Positions 14,287 through 21,387 of a stretch of DNA of 25,388 nt are shown one piece after another. Below the pieces are notes generated by a model. The model was not told the DNA's origin and searched no databases. It saw only the letters and a program-made list of their open reading frames with translations. How positions within the stretch are numbered: position 1 is the first letter of the stretch; every line of letters begins with the position of its first letter. Made by a program: the position numbers and the translations under genes. The DNA is taken from NCBI GenBank assembly GCA_049641805.1, contig JBARNX010000020.1, forward strand, positions 1 through 25,388, written 5' to 3'. This stretch comes from UBA5738 sp049641805. Its GTDB lineage: Bacteria > Patescibacteriota > Minisyncoccia > Minisyncoccales > UBA5738.

Positions 14287-15957
14287 ATGAATAAATTACT
14301 TGAAAATTCAAAAGGGAAGAGGGCGATGTTTTTGGGGAATGAGGCGATCATCCGCGGGGCGCTGGAATCCGGGGTGCAATTCGTTTCCACCTATCCGGGA
14401 ACGCCCGCGTCGGAGATCGGCAACAATTTTTTCGCCTTGCAAAAAGAATTGAAAGACGATCCCAAGTTTTTGTTTGAATTTTCCACCAATGAAAAAACCG
14501 CGATGGAGGCGGCCATCGGCGCGAATTTTTCGGGGCTGAAAACCTTGGTGGCGATGAAAAATTTCGGCTTGAATGTCGCTCTGGAACCGCTCTTGCCGCT
14601 GGCCTATACTGGCACGCGCGCCCCGATGGTGATTTTTGTGGCGGATGACCCGGGGTGCCACAGTTCGGCGCAAAGCGAGGAAAACACCCGGCCGTTTTCG
14701 GTGTTGGGGCATCTGCCGATGCTGGAGCCCAGCGACGCGCAGGAGTGCAAAGATTTCACGATTGAGGCGTTTGCGATTTCGGAAAAATTCGGGACGCCGG
14801 TAATCGTGCGCATTACCACGCGCACGGCGCACCAGCGGGCCTTGGTGGCTTTGGGCGAATTGGCTCCCGGCCGCAAAGTCAACCTGAAAGGCGAATTTAT
14901 CAAAGACAAGCGCAAATATGTGACCATGATGCCGCGCCTGCACGGAATGAAAAAAGAAATGCTGGCCCGCGAAGAAAAATTGGCGCAGTATTTTGAAAAA
15001 AGCAAATTAAACCGCGTTGAAGGCGTTATTAAAGGTAAAAATCAGCCGTTGGGAATAATCACTTCCGGCATCGCTTATTTGCACGCGCAAGAGGCGATGG
15101 AAGAATTGGGCGTTGGTTTGCCGGTGTTGAAATTGGGGATGTTTCATCCTCTGCCGGAAAAAAAGATCCGTGATTTCATCAAGGGGTTGAAAAAGGTTTT
15201 AGTGCTGGAAGAAATGGAACCCTATTTGGAAAAGAGGATCCAGATGCTGGCCAAGGATGCCAATTGCAAATTGGAGATCCGCGGGGTCGATTGGCGCACG
15301 CAGGTCGGCGAGATGAAGCCGGAGATCGCGGCCGAAATGATTGCCAAATTCACGGGCAAAAAATACACTCTGCCCAAATTCGCGCCCAAATTTGAACTGC
15401 CGACGCGGCCGCCGCAATTGTGCCCGGGATGCCCGTATTGGCTGGTGTTTGCGGCGGTGAAAAAGGCGGTGGATGAAAGCAAGGTGATTTTTGGCGGCGA
15501 TATCGGCTGTTATATGATCGGCGCCTTGCCGCCGCACGAGCTCTATGATTATATGTTTTGCATGGGGTCGTCAATCGGCATTGCCCACGGGATTAAAAAA
15601 GCCGCCGCGGACCAAAAAGTGATTGCCTTCATCGGCGATGCCACATTTTTCCATTCGGGAATTGAGGGATTGCTCAATGCGGTTTATAACGGCTCCAATC
15701 CTTTGGTCATTATTATGAATAATGACATTACTGCGATGACCGGCCATCAGCCGCATCCGGACTCCGTCGGTGCGGTTCATCCGATTCCGATTGAAAATAT
15801 GGTGCTGGCCTGCGGGGTCAAACCGGAAAATATGAAAATCATTGACCAGGGCCAATCCGAAGAGTTCATCGCCGCGGTGCGCGAATTTGTTGACAAGCCC
15901 GAAGTGAGCGTGATCATTGCCCGCCGCCCGTGCAAGTTTGTGGAAAAGAAGGAATAG
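14287..15957 (+). CDS. iorA: Indolepyruvate:ferredoxin oxidoreductase, alpha subunit, lacking the ferredoxin domain
   Basis: The 556-residue protein has an N-terminal pyrimidine-binding domain (GNEAIIRGALESGVQFVSTYPG, EFSTNEKTAMEAAIGANFSG), a middle domain, and a C-terminal TPP-binding domain with LCPGCPYWLVF, GGDIGCYMIG and the TPP/Mg motif GDATFFHSGIEGLL...NND. IorA with IorB oxidatively decarboxylates aryl pyruvates to acyl-CoA and reduces ferredoxin. Typical IorA proteins end with a 2[4Fe-4S] ferredoxin domain; this one stops at IIARRPCKFVEKKE with no CxxCxxCxxxCP cluster, so electrons must pass to a separate ferredoxin or the enzyme is a variant. No Shine-Dalgarno site. iorB lies about 0.7 kb downstream instead of adjacent. 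Confidence 0.9.
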   Translation: MNKLLENSKGKRAMFLGNEAIIRGALESGVQFVSTYPGTPASEIGNNFFALQKELKDDPKFLFEFSTNEKTAMEAAIGANFSGLKTLVAMKNFGLNVALEPLLPLAYTGTRAPMVIFVADDPGCHSSAQSEENTRPFSVLGHLPMLEPSDAQECKDFTIEAFAISEKFGTPVIVRITTRTAHQRALVALGELAPGRKVNLKGEFIKDKRKYVTMMPRLHGMKKEMLAREEKLAQYFEKSKLNRVEGVIKGKNQPLGIITSGIAYLHAQEAMEELGVGLPVLKLGMFHPLPEKKIRDFIKGLKKVLVLEEMEPYLEKRIQMLAKDANCKLEIRGVDWRTQVGEMKPEIAAEMIAKFTGKKYTLPKFAPKFELPTRPPQLCPGCPYWLVFAAVKKAVDESKVIFGGDIGCYMIGALPPHELYDYMFCMGSSIGIAHGIKKAAADQKVIAFIGDATFFHSGIEGLLNAVYNGSNPLVIIMNNDITAMTGHQPHPDSVGAVHPIPIENMVLACGVKPENMKIIDQGQSEEFIAAVREFVDKPEVSVIIARRPCKFVEKKE

Positions 15958-15969
15958 TATTTTGTATTT

Positions 15970-16007
15970 GAGGTCGTTCCCCTGCGTAATCGCAGGGGTG
16001 CGACCTC
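15970..16007. repeat. Double-palindromic element after iorA
   Basis: 17-bp arms (GAGGTCGTTCCCCTGCG and CGCAGGGGTGCGACCTC) around TAAT, with two adjacent mismatches. Read on the minus strand it is preceded by ACAGTTTACC, nearly the same flank as the 6464 and 16616 elements. It begins 12 bp after the iorA stop. Confidence 0.8.
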
Positions 16008-16039
16008 GGTAAACTGTATTTTGATTTGTATTTATATCC

Positions 16040-16105
16040 GTAGGGGCGAATGATTATTCGTCCTTTTGCATCCAAATGCGGGCGGGCATAAAGCCGCGCC
16101 CCTAC
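16040..16105. repeat. REP/MITE-like element, iorA-iorB gap
   Basis: 66 bp from GTAGGGGCGAAT to GCGCCCCTAC, with hairpin GGGGCGAAT-GATT-ATTCGTCC and a second imperfect hairpin GGCGGGC/GCCGCGCC. Same ends and design as the copies at 5072 and 17307. Confidence 0.85.
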
Positions 16106-16187
16106 AATTCAAAACGCGTTGCGCGTACATATTCAAATATGTGATTGAATACATACATCTTTCGCCTCTTTACATTTCTTTAAAAAG

Positions 16188-16218
16188 TTGTATGAGAAAC
16201 ATATAGCTCGTTTATAAT
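16188..16218 (+). promoter_or_regulatory. Possible promoter for the small zinc-ribbon gene
   Basis: Perfect -10 TATAAT at 16213-16218 with a weak TTGTAT at 16188-16193 (19-bp spacer). CGTTTATAAT (16209-16218) is the reverse complement of ATTATAAACG (16253-16262), so the -10 lies in a spaced inverted repeat that could be an operator. The stretch 16106-16187 holds another palindrome (ACATATT-CA-AATATGT, 16127-16142) and no gene. Confidence 0.4.
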
Positions 16219-16280
16219 TCGGCGTGAGAGAGATGAAAATGTGAGAGGTCGGATTATAAACGGCTCAAAAGAGGGATTTG

Positions 16281-16517
16281 ATGAAAGAAAGAAGTAAGAT
16301 GATTAGTAGGGGTAAAACACCTTGTCCCCACTGCGAAAGTGGAATAAATAAGTCTGACGGGCAGGTTTTTAATAAATGTCCATATTGCGGGCAAGAAATA
16401 AAACCTGTCTTTAGAACCGAGGGGCGGGGGGCGAAAGTAAAGAAATATATGAAACTCCCGGCTGAAAGCCGTGTGACCATATTTTCCGGGATGCCGGTTA
16501 TTCCCAGTCCGTCTTAA
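16281..16517 (+). CDS. Small zinc-ribbon protein
   Basis: A 78-residue protein from ATG 16281. CPHC and CPYC, 18 residues apart, form a zinc ribbon. The remainder is basic (RTEGRGAKVKKYMKLPAES) and ends in PVIPSPS. Unlike most genes here it has a Shine-Dalgarno-like GAGGG about five bases before the ATG. A promoter candidate and a terminator frame it, so it is probably a single-gene transcript dropped between iorA and iorB. The Cys spacing is that of a zinc ribbon, not of a ferredoxin, so it does not replace the missing Fe-S domain of IorA. No family is recognised. Confidence 0.6.
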   Translation: MKERSKMISRGKTPCPHCESGINKSDGQVFNKCPYCGQEIKPVFRTEGRGAKVKKYMKLPAESRVTIFSGMPVIPSPS

Positions 16518-16521
16518 TTTT

Positions 16522-16561
16522 GGGGCACTTTTTATTTTTTAAGTGTCCTCTTCTTGTTTTT
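16522..16561 (+). terminator. Rho-independent terminator of the zinc-ribbon gene
   Basis: GGGGCACTT (16522-16530) pairs with AAGTGTCCTC (16541-16550) around a T-rich loop, followed by TTCTTGTTTTT. It lies four bases after the zinc-ribbon stop. Confidence 0.65.
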
Positions 16562-16615
16562 GAGTTGATAAATAAGAGAATTTTTAATAAAATAAATTCA
16601 TAAATGCAGTTTATC

Positions 16616-16653
16616 AAGGTCGCACCTTGCCGTGCTCAGCAAGGAACGACCTT
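16616..16653. repeat. Double-palindromic element upstream of iorB
   Basis: Arms AAGGTCGCACCTTGC and GCAAGGAACGACCTT flank CGTGCTCA, with two adjacent mismatches. The left arm is self-complementary (AAGGT-CGC-ACCTT). It is preceded by AAATGCAGTTTATC and followed by TTTGAAATTCAAA, both shared with the 6464 element, and lies 15 bp before the iorB ATG. Confidence 0.8.
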
Positions 16654-16668
16654 TTGAAATTCAAATCT

Positions 16669-17295
16669 ATGGCGGCTAAAAAAAATATCAAATTGGTCAA
16701 AAAAGAAACGGAACAAAAAGTGTTCAATTGCGTCATCGTGGGGACCGGCGGGCAGGGGCTGATCACTTTGCTGGAAATTTTGTCGGACGCGGCGGTGAAG
16801 AATGGGCTGGATGCCAAGACTTCGGAATTGCACGGGCTGTCCCAGCGGGGCGGATCGGTGGAGGTGCACATCAAATTCGGCAAGAAGGTTTTTTCGCCGC
16901 TGGTGGAAGCCAAGAAGGCGGATTTGATCGTGGGGCTGGAAATGCAGGAATGCTTAAAGGCGGCGTATTTTAGCGGGCCGCAAACCCAATATCTGATCAA
17001 CAAAACCGAGGTGATGATCCCGGGCAAGCCGTTGCTGGCCGAGGAGGAAATTATCGGCAACTTGAAAAAATTCACCAAAAAAATTGAAGTGATTGACGCC
17101 AATGGCATTTGCCAAAGAGAATTGGGAACGGCCGCGGTATCGGGAGTTTATTTGCTGTGTTTGGCGGCATTCAAAAATTTGATTCCGCTGTCGCCGGATT
17201 CAATGCGGGAAGCCATCAAATCATCGGTGGCGGAAAAGCATCTTGAGCTGAATGTGAAAGCGTGGGAATTAGCGAAAAAAAACGCGCAAGCATGA
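16669..17295 (+). CDS. iorB: Indolepyruvate:ferredoxin oxidoreductase, beta subunit
   Basis: From the ATG at 16669 the product is 208 residues, the usual IorB length. It has the pyruvate/ketoisovalerate oxidoreductase gamma-type domain: FNCVIVGTGGQGLITLLEIL, then TSELHGLSQRGGSVEVHIKFG, LIVGLEMQECLKA and the C-terminal helix region ELGTAAVSGVYLLCLAA. It pairs with IorA to oxidise aryl pyruvates. The open frame extends upstream to a TTG at 16627, but those 14 codons come from the palindromic element and are unlikely to be part of the protein. Its separation from iorA by repeats and a foreign small gene suggests the ancestral operon was split. Confidence 0.9.
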   Translation: MAAKKNIKLVKKETEQKVFNCVIVGTGGQGLITLLEILSDAAVKNGLDAKTSELHGLSQRGGSVEVHIKFGKKVFSPLVEAKKADLIVGLEMQECLKAAYFSGPQTQYLINKTEVMIPGKPLLAEEEIIGNLKKFTKKIEVIDANGICQRELGTAAVSGVYLLCLAAFKNLIPLSPDSMREAIKSSVAEKHLELNVKAWELAKKNAQA

Positions 17296-17306
17296 TTTTT
17301 GCATTT

Positions 17307-17374
17307 GTAGGGGCGACCTTTATGGTCGCCCTTTGCAATACGGAATGCGGGCGGGCACAAGGCCGCGCCCCTAC
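17307..17374. repeat. REP/MITE-like element after iorB
   Basis: 68 bp from GTAGGGGCGACC to GCGCCCCTAC with hairpin GGGCGACC-TTTAT-GGTCGCCC and a second imperfect hairpin GCGGGC-ACAAG-GCCGC. Flanking TTTGCATTT and AAACGCAAATGC extend the inverted repeat. The terminator at 17387 follows. Confidence 0.85.
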
Positions 17375-17386
17375 AAACGCAAATGC

Positions 17387-17412
17387 AAAATCCGGCGCAA
17401 GCCGGATTTTTT
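17387..17412. terminator. Bidirectional terminator between iorB and murA
   Basis: AAAATCCGGC (17387-17396), GCAA loop, GCCGGATTTTTT (17401-17412). The A-run before and T-run after the stem let it work for iorB (plus) and murA (minus). Confidence 0.85.
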
Positions 17413-17465
17413 AATTTTATGATTAGCGAAGCGTATGATTGAATGTTTATATGATTAAATGATTT

Positions 17466-18731
17466 TTACTCGCCGATCTTTTCAATGTCGGCGCCCAGCG
17501 AGCGGAGTTTTTCGTCAAATTTTTCCGAACCGCGTTCAAGGTTGGCAATGTTTTCCACGATGGTTTGGCCTTGGGCGATCAGCGCCGCCAGAGTGAGCGC
17601 GGTGCCGGAGCGGATATCGGACGCGTCCACGGTGGTGCCGAACAGCTCGGTTTTGCCGAAGATCAGCGCGCGGTGCGGGTCGGTGATTTCAATGTCGGCG
17701 CCCATTTTGCGCAGTTCTTCAAAGTGGCGCAAACGGTTCTCATAGAGCGGTTCGTGAATCAAAGTTTTTCCGGCGGCTTGGGTGAGCAAAACCGAAATTT
17801 GCGGCTGCAGGTCGGTGGGAAACCCCGGATAGAGCATCACCTGCACCCGCGCCGCTTTGAAATCGGCCGATGGATTCACGGTGATTGAATTTTCGCCCAA
17901 ATTGAAATTAACGCCGATTTCCTTCATTTTTTCCAAAAAGAAAGTGAGATGTCTCGGGTTTGTATGGGTGATTTTTCCCTGGCCGCCGGTGATTGCCAGC
18001 GCGATCATAAAGGTGCCGGTTTCCAATGGGTCGGGGCAAATTTCATGGTTGGCCCCGCTAAGATTTTTTGTTCCCTGGATTTCAAGAGTGTGCGGATGCG
18101 TCCAAACAATTTTGGCGCCCATATTTTCCAGCATCATTATCAAATCCTGCACTTGCGGCTCGGCGGCGGCAATCTCAATAACTGATTTGCCTTCAATGCC
18201 CGCCGCCAGCATCATCGCGTTTTCGGTGGCGGTGACGGAAAATTCTTTCAAAATAATGTGCGCGGGTTTGAGATCTTTGGGAGCTTCAAAGCAATAGAAT
18301 CCGTTTTCGCGCCAAATCTTGATGCCGAATTGTTCAAATGCGTCAAGATGGGTGGAAATGGGGCGCAAGCCAATCTTGTCACCGCCCGGATGGGGGACTC
18401 TGAAACTCCGAAAGCGCGCCAGCAGGGGGCCGATGAGCAGAACTGAAACCCGCATTTTTTGAAAGATATTGGCCGGAATTTTCTGGGGATCAAGATTTTT
18501 GGCATTGACTTTGACGGTGTGGTCGTCGATCCATTCAATCTCGCCGCCGATCTGGCTCATTATTTCAATTTGATTGAGGACATCGGAAACCTGCGGCAGA
18601 TTGGAGATGATCGACGGTTTTTCGGAAAGCAAAGCGGCGGCCAGAATCGCGCCGGCGCTGTTTTTGTAGCCGGAAATCTGCACCTGGCCTTTGAGCGGAT
18701 TGCCGCCTTTGACTAAAAATTTTTGTGCCAT
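17466..18731 (-). CDS. murA: UDP-N-acetylglucosamine 1-carboxyvinyltransferase with Asp at the fosfomycin site
   Basis: The 421-residue protein is full-length MurA, which adds enolpyruvate from PEP to UDP-GlcNAc, the first committed step of peptidoglycan synthesis. Conserved residues include Lys23-Asn24 (SGYKNSAGAIL), the catalytic Asp region YPGFPTDLQPQ, and a C-terminal RGSEKFDEKLRSLGA. In the flexible active-site loop the usual PGGCxIGxRP reads PGGDKIGLRP, with Asp118 (codon at 18378-18380) in place of the Cys alkylated by fosfomycin. The same substitution is known in mycobacterial and chlamydial MurA and gives intrinsic fosfomycin resistance. It is divergent from the YvcK-like gene, with a 63-bp shared control region. 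Confidence 0.96.
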   Translation of the reverse strand: MAQKFLVKGGNPLKGQVQISGYKNSAGAILAAALLSEKPSIISNLPQVSDVLNQIEIMSQIGGEIEWIDDHTVKVNAKNLDPQKIPANIFQKMRVSVLLIGPLLARFRSFRVPHPGGDKIGLRPISTHLDAFEQFGIKIWRENGFYCFEAPKDLKPAHIILKEFSVTATENAMMLAAGIEGKSVIEIAAAEPQVQDLIMMLENMGAKIVWTHPHTLEIQGTKNLSGANHEICPDPLETGTFMIALAITGGQGKITHTNPRHLTFFLEKMKEIGVNFNLGENSITVNPSADFKAARVQVMLYPGFPTDLQPQISVLLTQAAGKTLIHEPLYENRLRHFEELRKMGADIEITDPHRALIFGKTELFGTTVDASDIRSGTALTLAALIAQGQTIVENIANLERGSEKFDEKLRSLGADIEKIGE

Positions 18732-18798
18732 GAGATTGAATTTAAGGTATTTTTAGAGTATCATACATTCTAAGGAATAAATGCGATTTTGTCTATGA
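18732..18798. promoter_or_regulatory. Divergent murA / YvcK-like control region with a mini-ORF
   Basis: A TATGAT-like -10 for murA is visible on the minus strand (complement of 18758-18763 region). On the plus strand, AAGGA at 18772-18776 precedes ATG 18781, which opens a 5-codon ORF (MRFCL) whose TGA overlaps the ATG at 18795 as ATGA. This could couple translation of the YvcK-like gene, or be chance. Confidence 0.3.
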
Positions 18799-19787
18799 TC
18801 GTTGATAAAAAGCGAAAAACCGCTAAAAAAATGAAGATTGTTTGTATTGGCGGAGGGACCCAGATTCCGCCGCTGCTTTTGGACAATTTGCGCAAGCGGC
18901 CGGTTGAAATCGTTGGTATTACCTCAATGGTGGATTGCGGCGGCTCGGGCGGATATATGCGCGCCAAATTCAATGTTTTGCCGGCCAGCGATATCCGGCG
19001 CCATATTTTGGGATTATCCAATGCCTCGCAATGGAAAAAGGACTTGTGGAAATTCCGCTTTGGAGAAGAAGTTTTTGAAGATGGGCACAAGGGGCAAGTG
19101 TTTGCCAACGCGTTTATGGCCGGGTTGGAAAACGCGTTTGGCGATTACCGCAAAGTGTTGCGCTTCGTGTATGAATTTATGGAACTGAACGGCAATCGCG
19201 CTTTGCCGGCAACCGTCGCGCAAACGCATATTGTTGCCGAATTGGAAAACGGCGAGATTGTGAAGGGTGAGGCCGAAATCGATGTGCCGCGCCGCCATGA
19301 TTCAAAATTGAAAATTAAAAAAGTTTACCTTGAGCCGAAAGCGGTGGCGTTTCCCGAATCAAAAAGGGCGATTCTGGAAGCGGACGCGATTATTATCGGT
19401 CCGGGCGATTTGTACTCCAGTATCGTGCCGTGCTTTCTGCCCATTGGGATTTCGGCGGCATTAAAAAAAACCAAAGCCAAAAAGATATTAGTTTCCAATT
19501 CACTGGCAAAAATGGGCGAGACGCAAGATTTTTCCATTGCGGAATTTGCAAACGAAATTGAAAAATATATGGGTACGAATTTGGATTATATTTTGTATCA
19601 TAATTTGCCCATTGGCAATAATTTGTTGACAGAATTGCAGAAAGAGTTTTCGCAGATTTCCGGATTTTTGATCGTAAACGATAATTTACCCAAAAACAAA
19701 TTCATCGGTAAAGATATTATGAGAACCGACAAATTGGCTTATGATTCTAAAAAAATTATTGTTAACATTTTCAAATTATTAAAATAG
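18795..19787 (+). CDS. YvcK/CofD-like (gluconeogenesis-factor family) protein
   Basis: About 330 residues. The N-terminal Rossmann-type loop is MKIVCIGGGTQIPPLLLDNL, followed by GITSMVDCGGSGGYMR, PASDIRRHILGLS and, in the second half, ADAIIIGPGDLYSSIVPCFLP, all typical of the YvcK branch of the CofD superfamily. YvcK (GlmR) of Bacillus binds UDP-GlcNAc and adjusts carbon flow into cell-wall precursors, and the neighbours here (glmS, murA, GlmU-like, GlcNAc kinase-like) fit that role. The start is uncertain: ATG 18795 overlaps a mini-ORF stop, while ATG 18831 gives the canonical MKIVCIGGGT. A hairpin element follows the stop. A CofD transferase activity is less likely because no F420 genes are present. 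Confidence 0.85.
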   Translation: MIVDKKRKTAKKMKIVCIGGGTQIPPLLLDNLRKRPVEIVGITSMVDCGGSGGYMRAKFNVLPASDIRRHILGLSNASQWKKDLWKFRFGEEVFEDGHKGQVFANAFMAGLENAFGDYRKVLRFVYEFMELNGNRALPATVAQTHIVAELENGEIVKGEAEIDVPRRHDSKLKIKKVYLEPKAVAFPESKRAILEADAIIIGPGDLYSSIVPCFLPIGISAALKKTKAKKILVSNSLAKMGETQDFSIAEFANEIEKYMGTNLDYILYHNLPIGNNLLTELQKEFSQISGFLIVNDNLPKNKFIGKDIMRTDKLAYDSKKIIVNIFKLLK

Positions 19788-19793
19788 TATTAT

Positions 19794-19847
19794 TGTTGAA
19801 ATCAAATATCAACAGAGGTTTAAAGCTGTTGATATTTGATTTCAACA
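19794..19847. repeat. Perfect 22-bp inverted repeat before the GlmU-like gene
   Basis: TGTTGAAATC...CAACAG (19794-19815) and its exact complement (19826-19847) flank a 10-nt loop AGGTTTAAAG. The hairpin ends 9 bp before the ATG at 19857 and starts 7 bp after the YvcK-like stop, so it would fold over the ribosome entry region of any readthrough transcript. Confidence 0.75.
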
Positions 19848-19856
19848 GATTTCATT

Positions 19857-21131
19857 ATGAACAACCAACCGCTTCAAGCCGTGATTTTGGCCGCGGGGGA
19901 ATCATCGCGGTTTTGGCCGCTGAATTCAAAGCACAAAAGTTTGTTGCAAATTATGGGCAAGCCGCTGATTTGGTATACGATTGACGGTTTGCGCCGGATT
20001 GGCGTGAAAGATATTGTGGTGGTGCAGGGGGCGAGCCGGAATGTTGAAGAGGGATTGAAAGAATTTGATTTAAAAGACATCAAATACGCGATCCAGCAAG
20101 AATCCAAAGGCATGGGCGACGCGGTAATGAGCGCGCGCGATCATATTGCCGGCCAATTTTTCGTGTTGAACGCCGGCCGGATTGACTGCCAAGAAATCGC
20201 GGCCGAAATGCTGGACAAAAGCCGGCAAACCGGCGCCAAAATGGTGCTGGCCGGACAAGAGACCGATAAAACCTGGCTTTATGGCATCGCGCGCTTGGAC
20301 GGCGACAAGGTTTTGGAAGTGATGGAAAAACCGGCCGAAGGCAAGGAGCCGTCAAAAATCAAAGTGACGGGAGTTTATTTGCTGGATAATAAAATTTTTG
20401 GATATATTGAAAAAGTTTTGGGAAGCGCCAACCAAAACGAAGAATTTGAAGTGGCAATGTCGCATTATGCCAAAGAAAACGATGCGCGCATTGTGATTTT
20501 GGACAGCGGTTATCAAAGCGTGTCGTTGAAATACCCGTGGCAGTTGTTTGACGCCCAAAAATATCTTTTTGACAAATATCTGACTAAAAAACAGATTGCC
20601 AAATCGGCTTGGATTGCCAAAAATGCCGTGATTGAAGGCAATGTGTTTATTGGCGAAAACTGCAAAATTTACGAAGGCGCGGTGATAAAGGGCCCGTGCT
20701 ATGTCGGGGATGGTTCCATCGTTGGTAACAACAGCGTGGTGCGCGACTATTGCGACTTGGAAAACGGTGCCATGGCGGGGGCATTTTGCGAAGTGACTCG
20801 CACGATTTTTCAGCCCGATGTCCATATCCATTCGGGATATATTGGCGATTCAATTCTGGACCGGGGAGTGCGGGTTGGCGCGGGTGCGATCACGGCCAAT
20901 GTGCGGCTGGATCGGGGGCAAATATCCGCGCGGGTGAAAAAAGAAAAAGACGGCGTCAAGGTCTTGGCCAAAGTGGACACCGGCTTGAAGGCCTTGGGAA
21001 CAATCGCGGGCCAAGACTCAAAAATCGGCGCGCGAGTGACCATTTTGCCGGCCCGTTTCATCGGCAAAGACTGTCAAATTGCCGCCGGCGCGAAAATCTC
21101 GCGCAATCTTGACGACAACCAAAAAATTTGA
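19857..21131 (+). CDS. GlmU-like sugar-1-phosphate nucleotidyltransferase / left-handed beta-helix protein
   Basis: The 424-residue protein has an N-terminal nucleotidyltransferase domain (VILAAGESSRFWPLNSKHKSLL at 9-30, QESKGMGDAVMSA, VMEKPAEG, VTGVYLL) and a C-terminal left-handed beta-helix from about residue 250, with hexapeptide turns such as AVIEGNVFIGENCKI. This is the layout of archaeal-type bifunctional GlmU-like enzymes that make UDP-GlcNAc. The usual metal-binding NGD is replaced by LNAGRID, and the second metal site (normally D/N before PWDLL) reads SVSLKYPWQLF, so catalysis is uncertain. ATG 19857 is chosen because the longer frame runs into the hairpin element. Confidence 0.8.
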   Translation: MNNQPLQAVILAAGESSRFWPLNSKHKSLLQIMGKPLIWYTIDGLRRIGVKDIVVVQGASRNVEEGLKEFDLKDIKYAIQQESKGMGDAVMSARDHIAGQFFVLNAGRIDCQEIAAEMLDKSRQTGAKMVLAGQETDKTWLYGIARLDGDKVLEVMEKPAEGKEPSKIKVTGVYLLDNKIFGYIEKVLGSANQNEEFEVAMSHYAKENDARIVILDSGYQSVSLKYPWQLFDAQKYLFDKYLTKKQIAKSAWIAKNAVIEGNVFIGENCKIYEGAVIKGPCYVGDGSIVGNNSVVRDYCDLENGAMAGAFCEVTRTIFQPDVHIHSGYIGDSILDRGVRVGAGAITANVRLDRGQISARVKKEKDGVKVLAKVDTGLKALGTIAGQDSKIGARVTILPARFIGKDCQIAAGAKISRNLDDNQKI

Positions 21132-21234
21132 CTTTTGGGTCAGAATATGCTACACAAATAGTGTCAAACAAAATCAAGCCACGGAGATAATCCGTGTGTT
21201 GTGTTTTGTTTTGCGAATAGGAGGAAGAAGCAAG

Positions 21235-21387
21235 TTGAAGCGAGAAGAAATATTTTGTCTCAATCCAGTTTTGGATGAGTCGATAGTATCTGAATTGGAA
21301 AAACTTTCCAACCAGCAATTATGTGGCGCGGAGAGAATAGCACTTAAACAATTCAAATTTTCAATTGTGGCAGTTTTAATCTGCTAA
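21235..21387 (+). CDS. Possible 50-codon small protein with strong RBS
   Basis: A TTG at 21235 follows AGGAGG at 21219-21224 (10-nt spacing), the strongest Shine-Dalgarno match in the window. The product, about 50 residues, includes KREEIFCLNPVLDESIVSEL and ends IVAVLIC; no family is recognised. The frame is open back into the 3' end of the GlmU-like gene. A terminator follows directly. A TTGACT at 21128-21133, with TACACA 17 bp later, is a weak promoter candidate, and CACGGA-GATAA-TCCGTG (about 21179-21195) is a leader hairpin. It could be a small protein gene or an sRNA. Confidence 0.35.
   Translation: MKREEIFCLNPVLDESIVSELEKLSNQQLCGAERIALKQFKFSIVAVLIC

Noticed and set aside
14308..14943. 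211-codon minus-strand ORF
   Set aside because: Lies entirely within iorA, which has full family motifs; the minus translation is Arg/Gln/His-rich, typical of a shadow frame.
16281..16517. Small CxxC protein as the missing ferredoxin of IorA
   Set aside because: It has two CxxC pairs of zinc-ribbon spacing, not the CxxCxxCxxxCP clusters of a 2[4Fe-4S] ferredoxin.
20352..20831. 159-codon minus-strand ORF
   Set aside because: Complement of the beta-helix part of the GlmU-like gene; no motifs.
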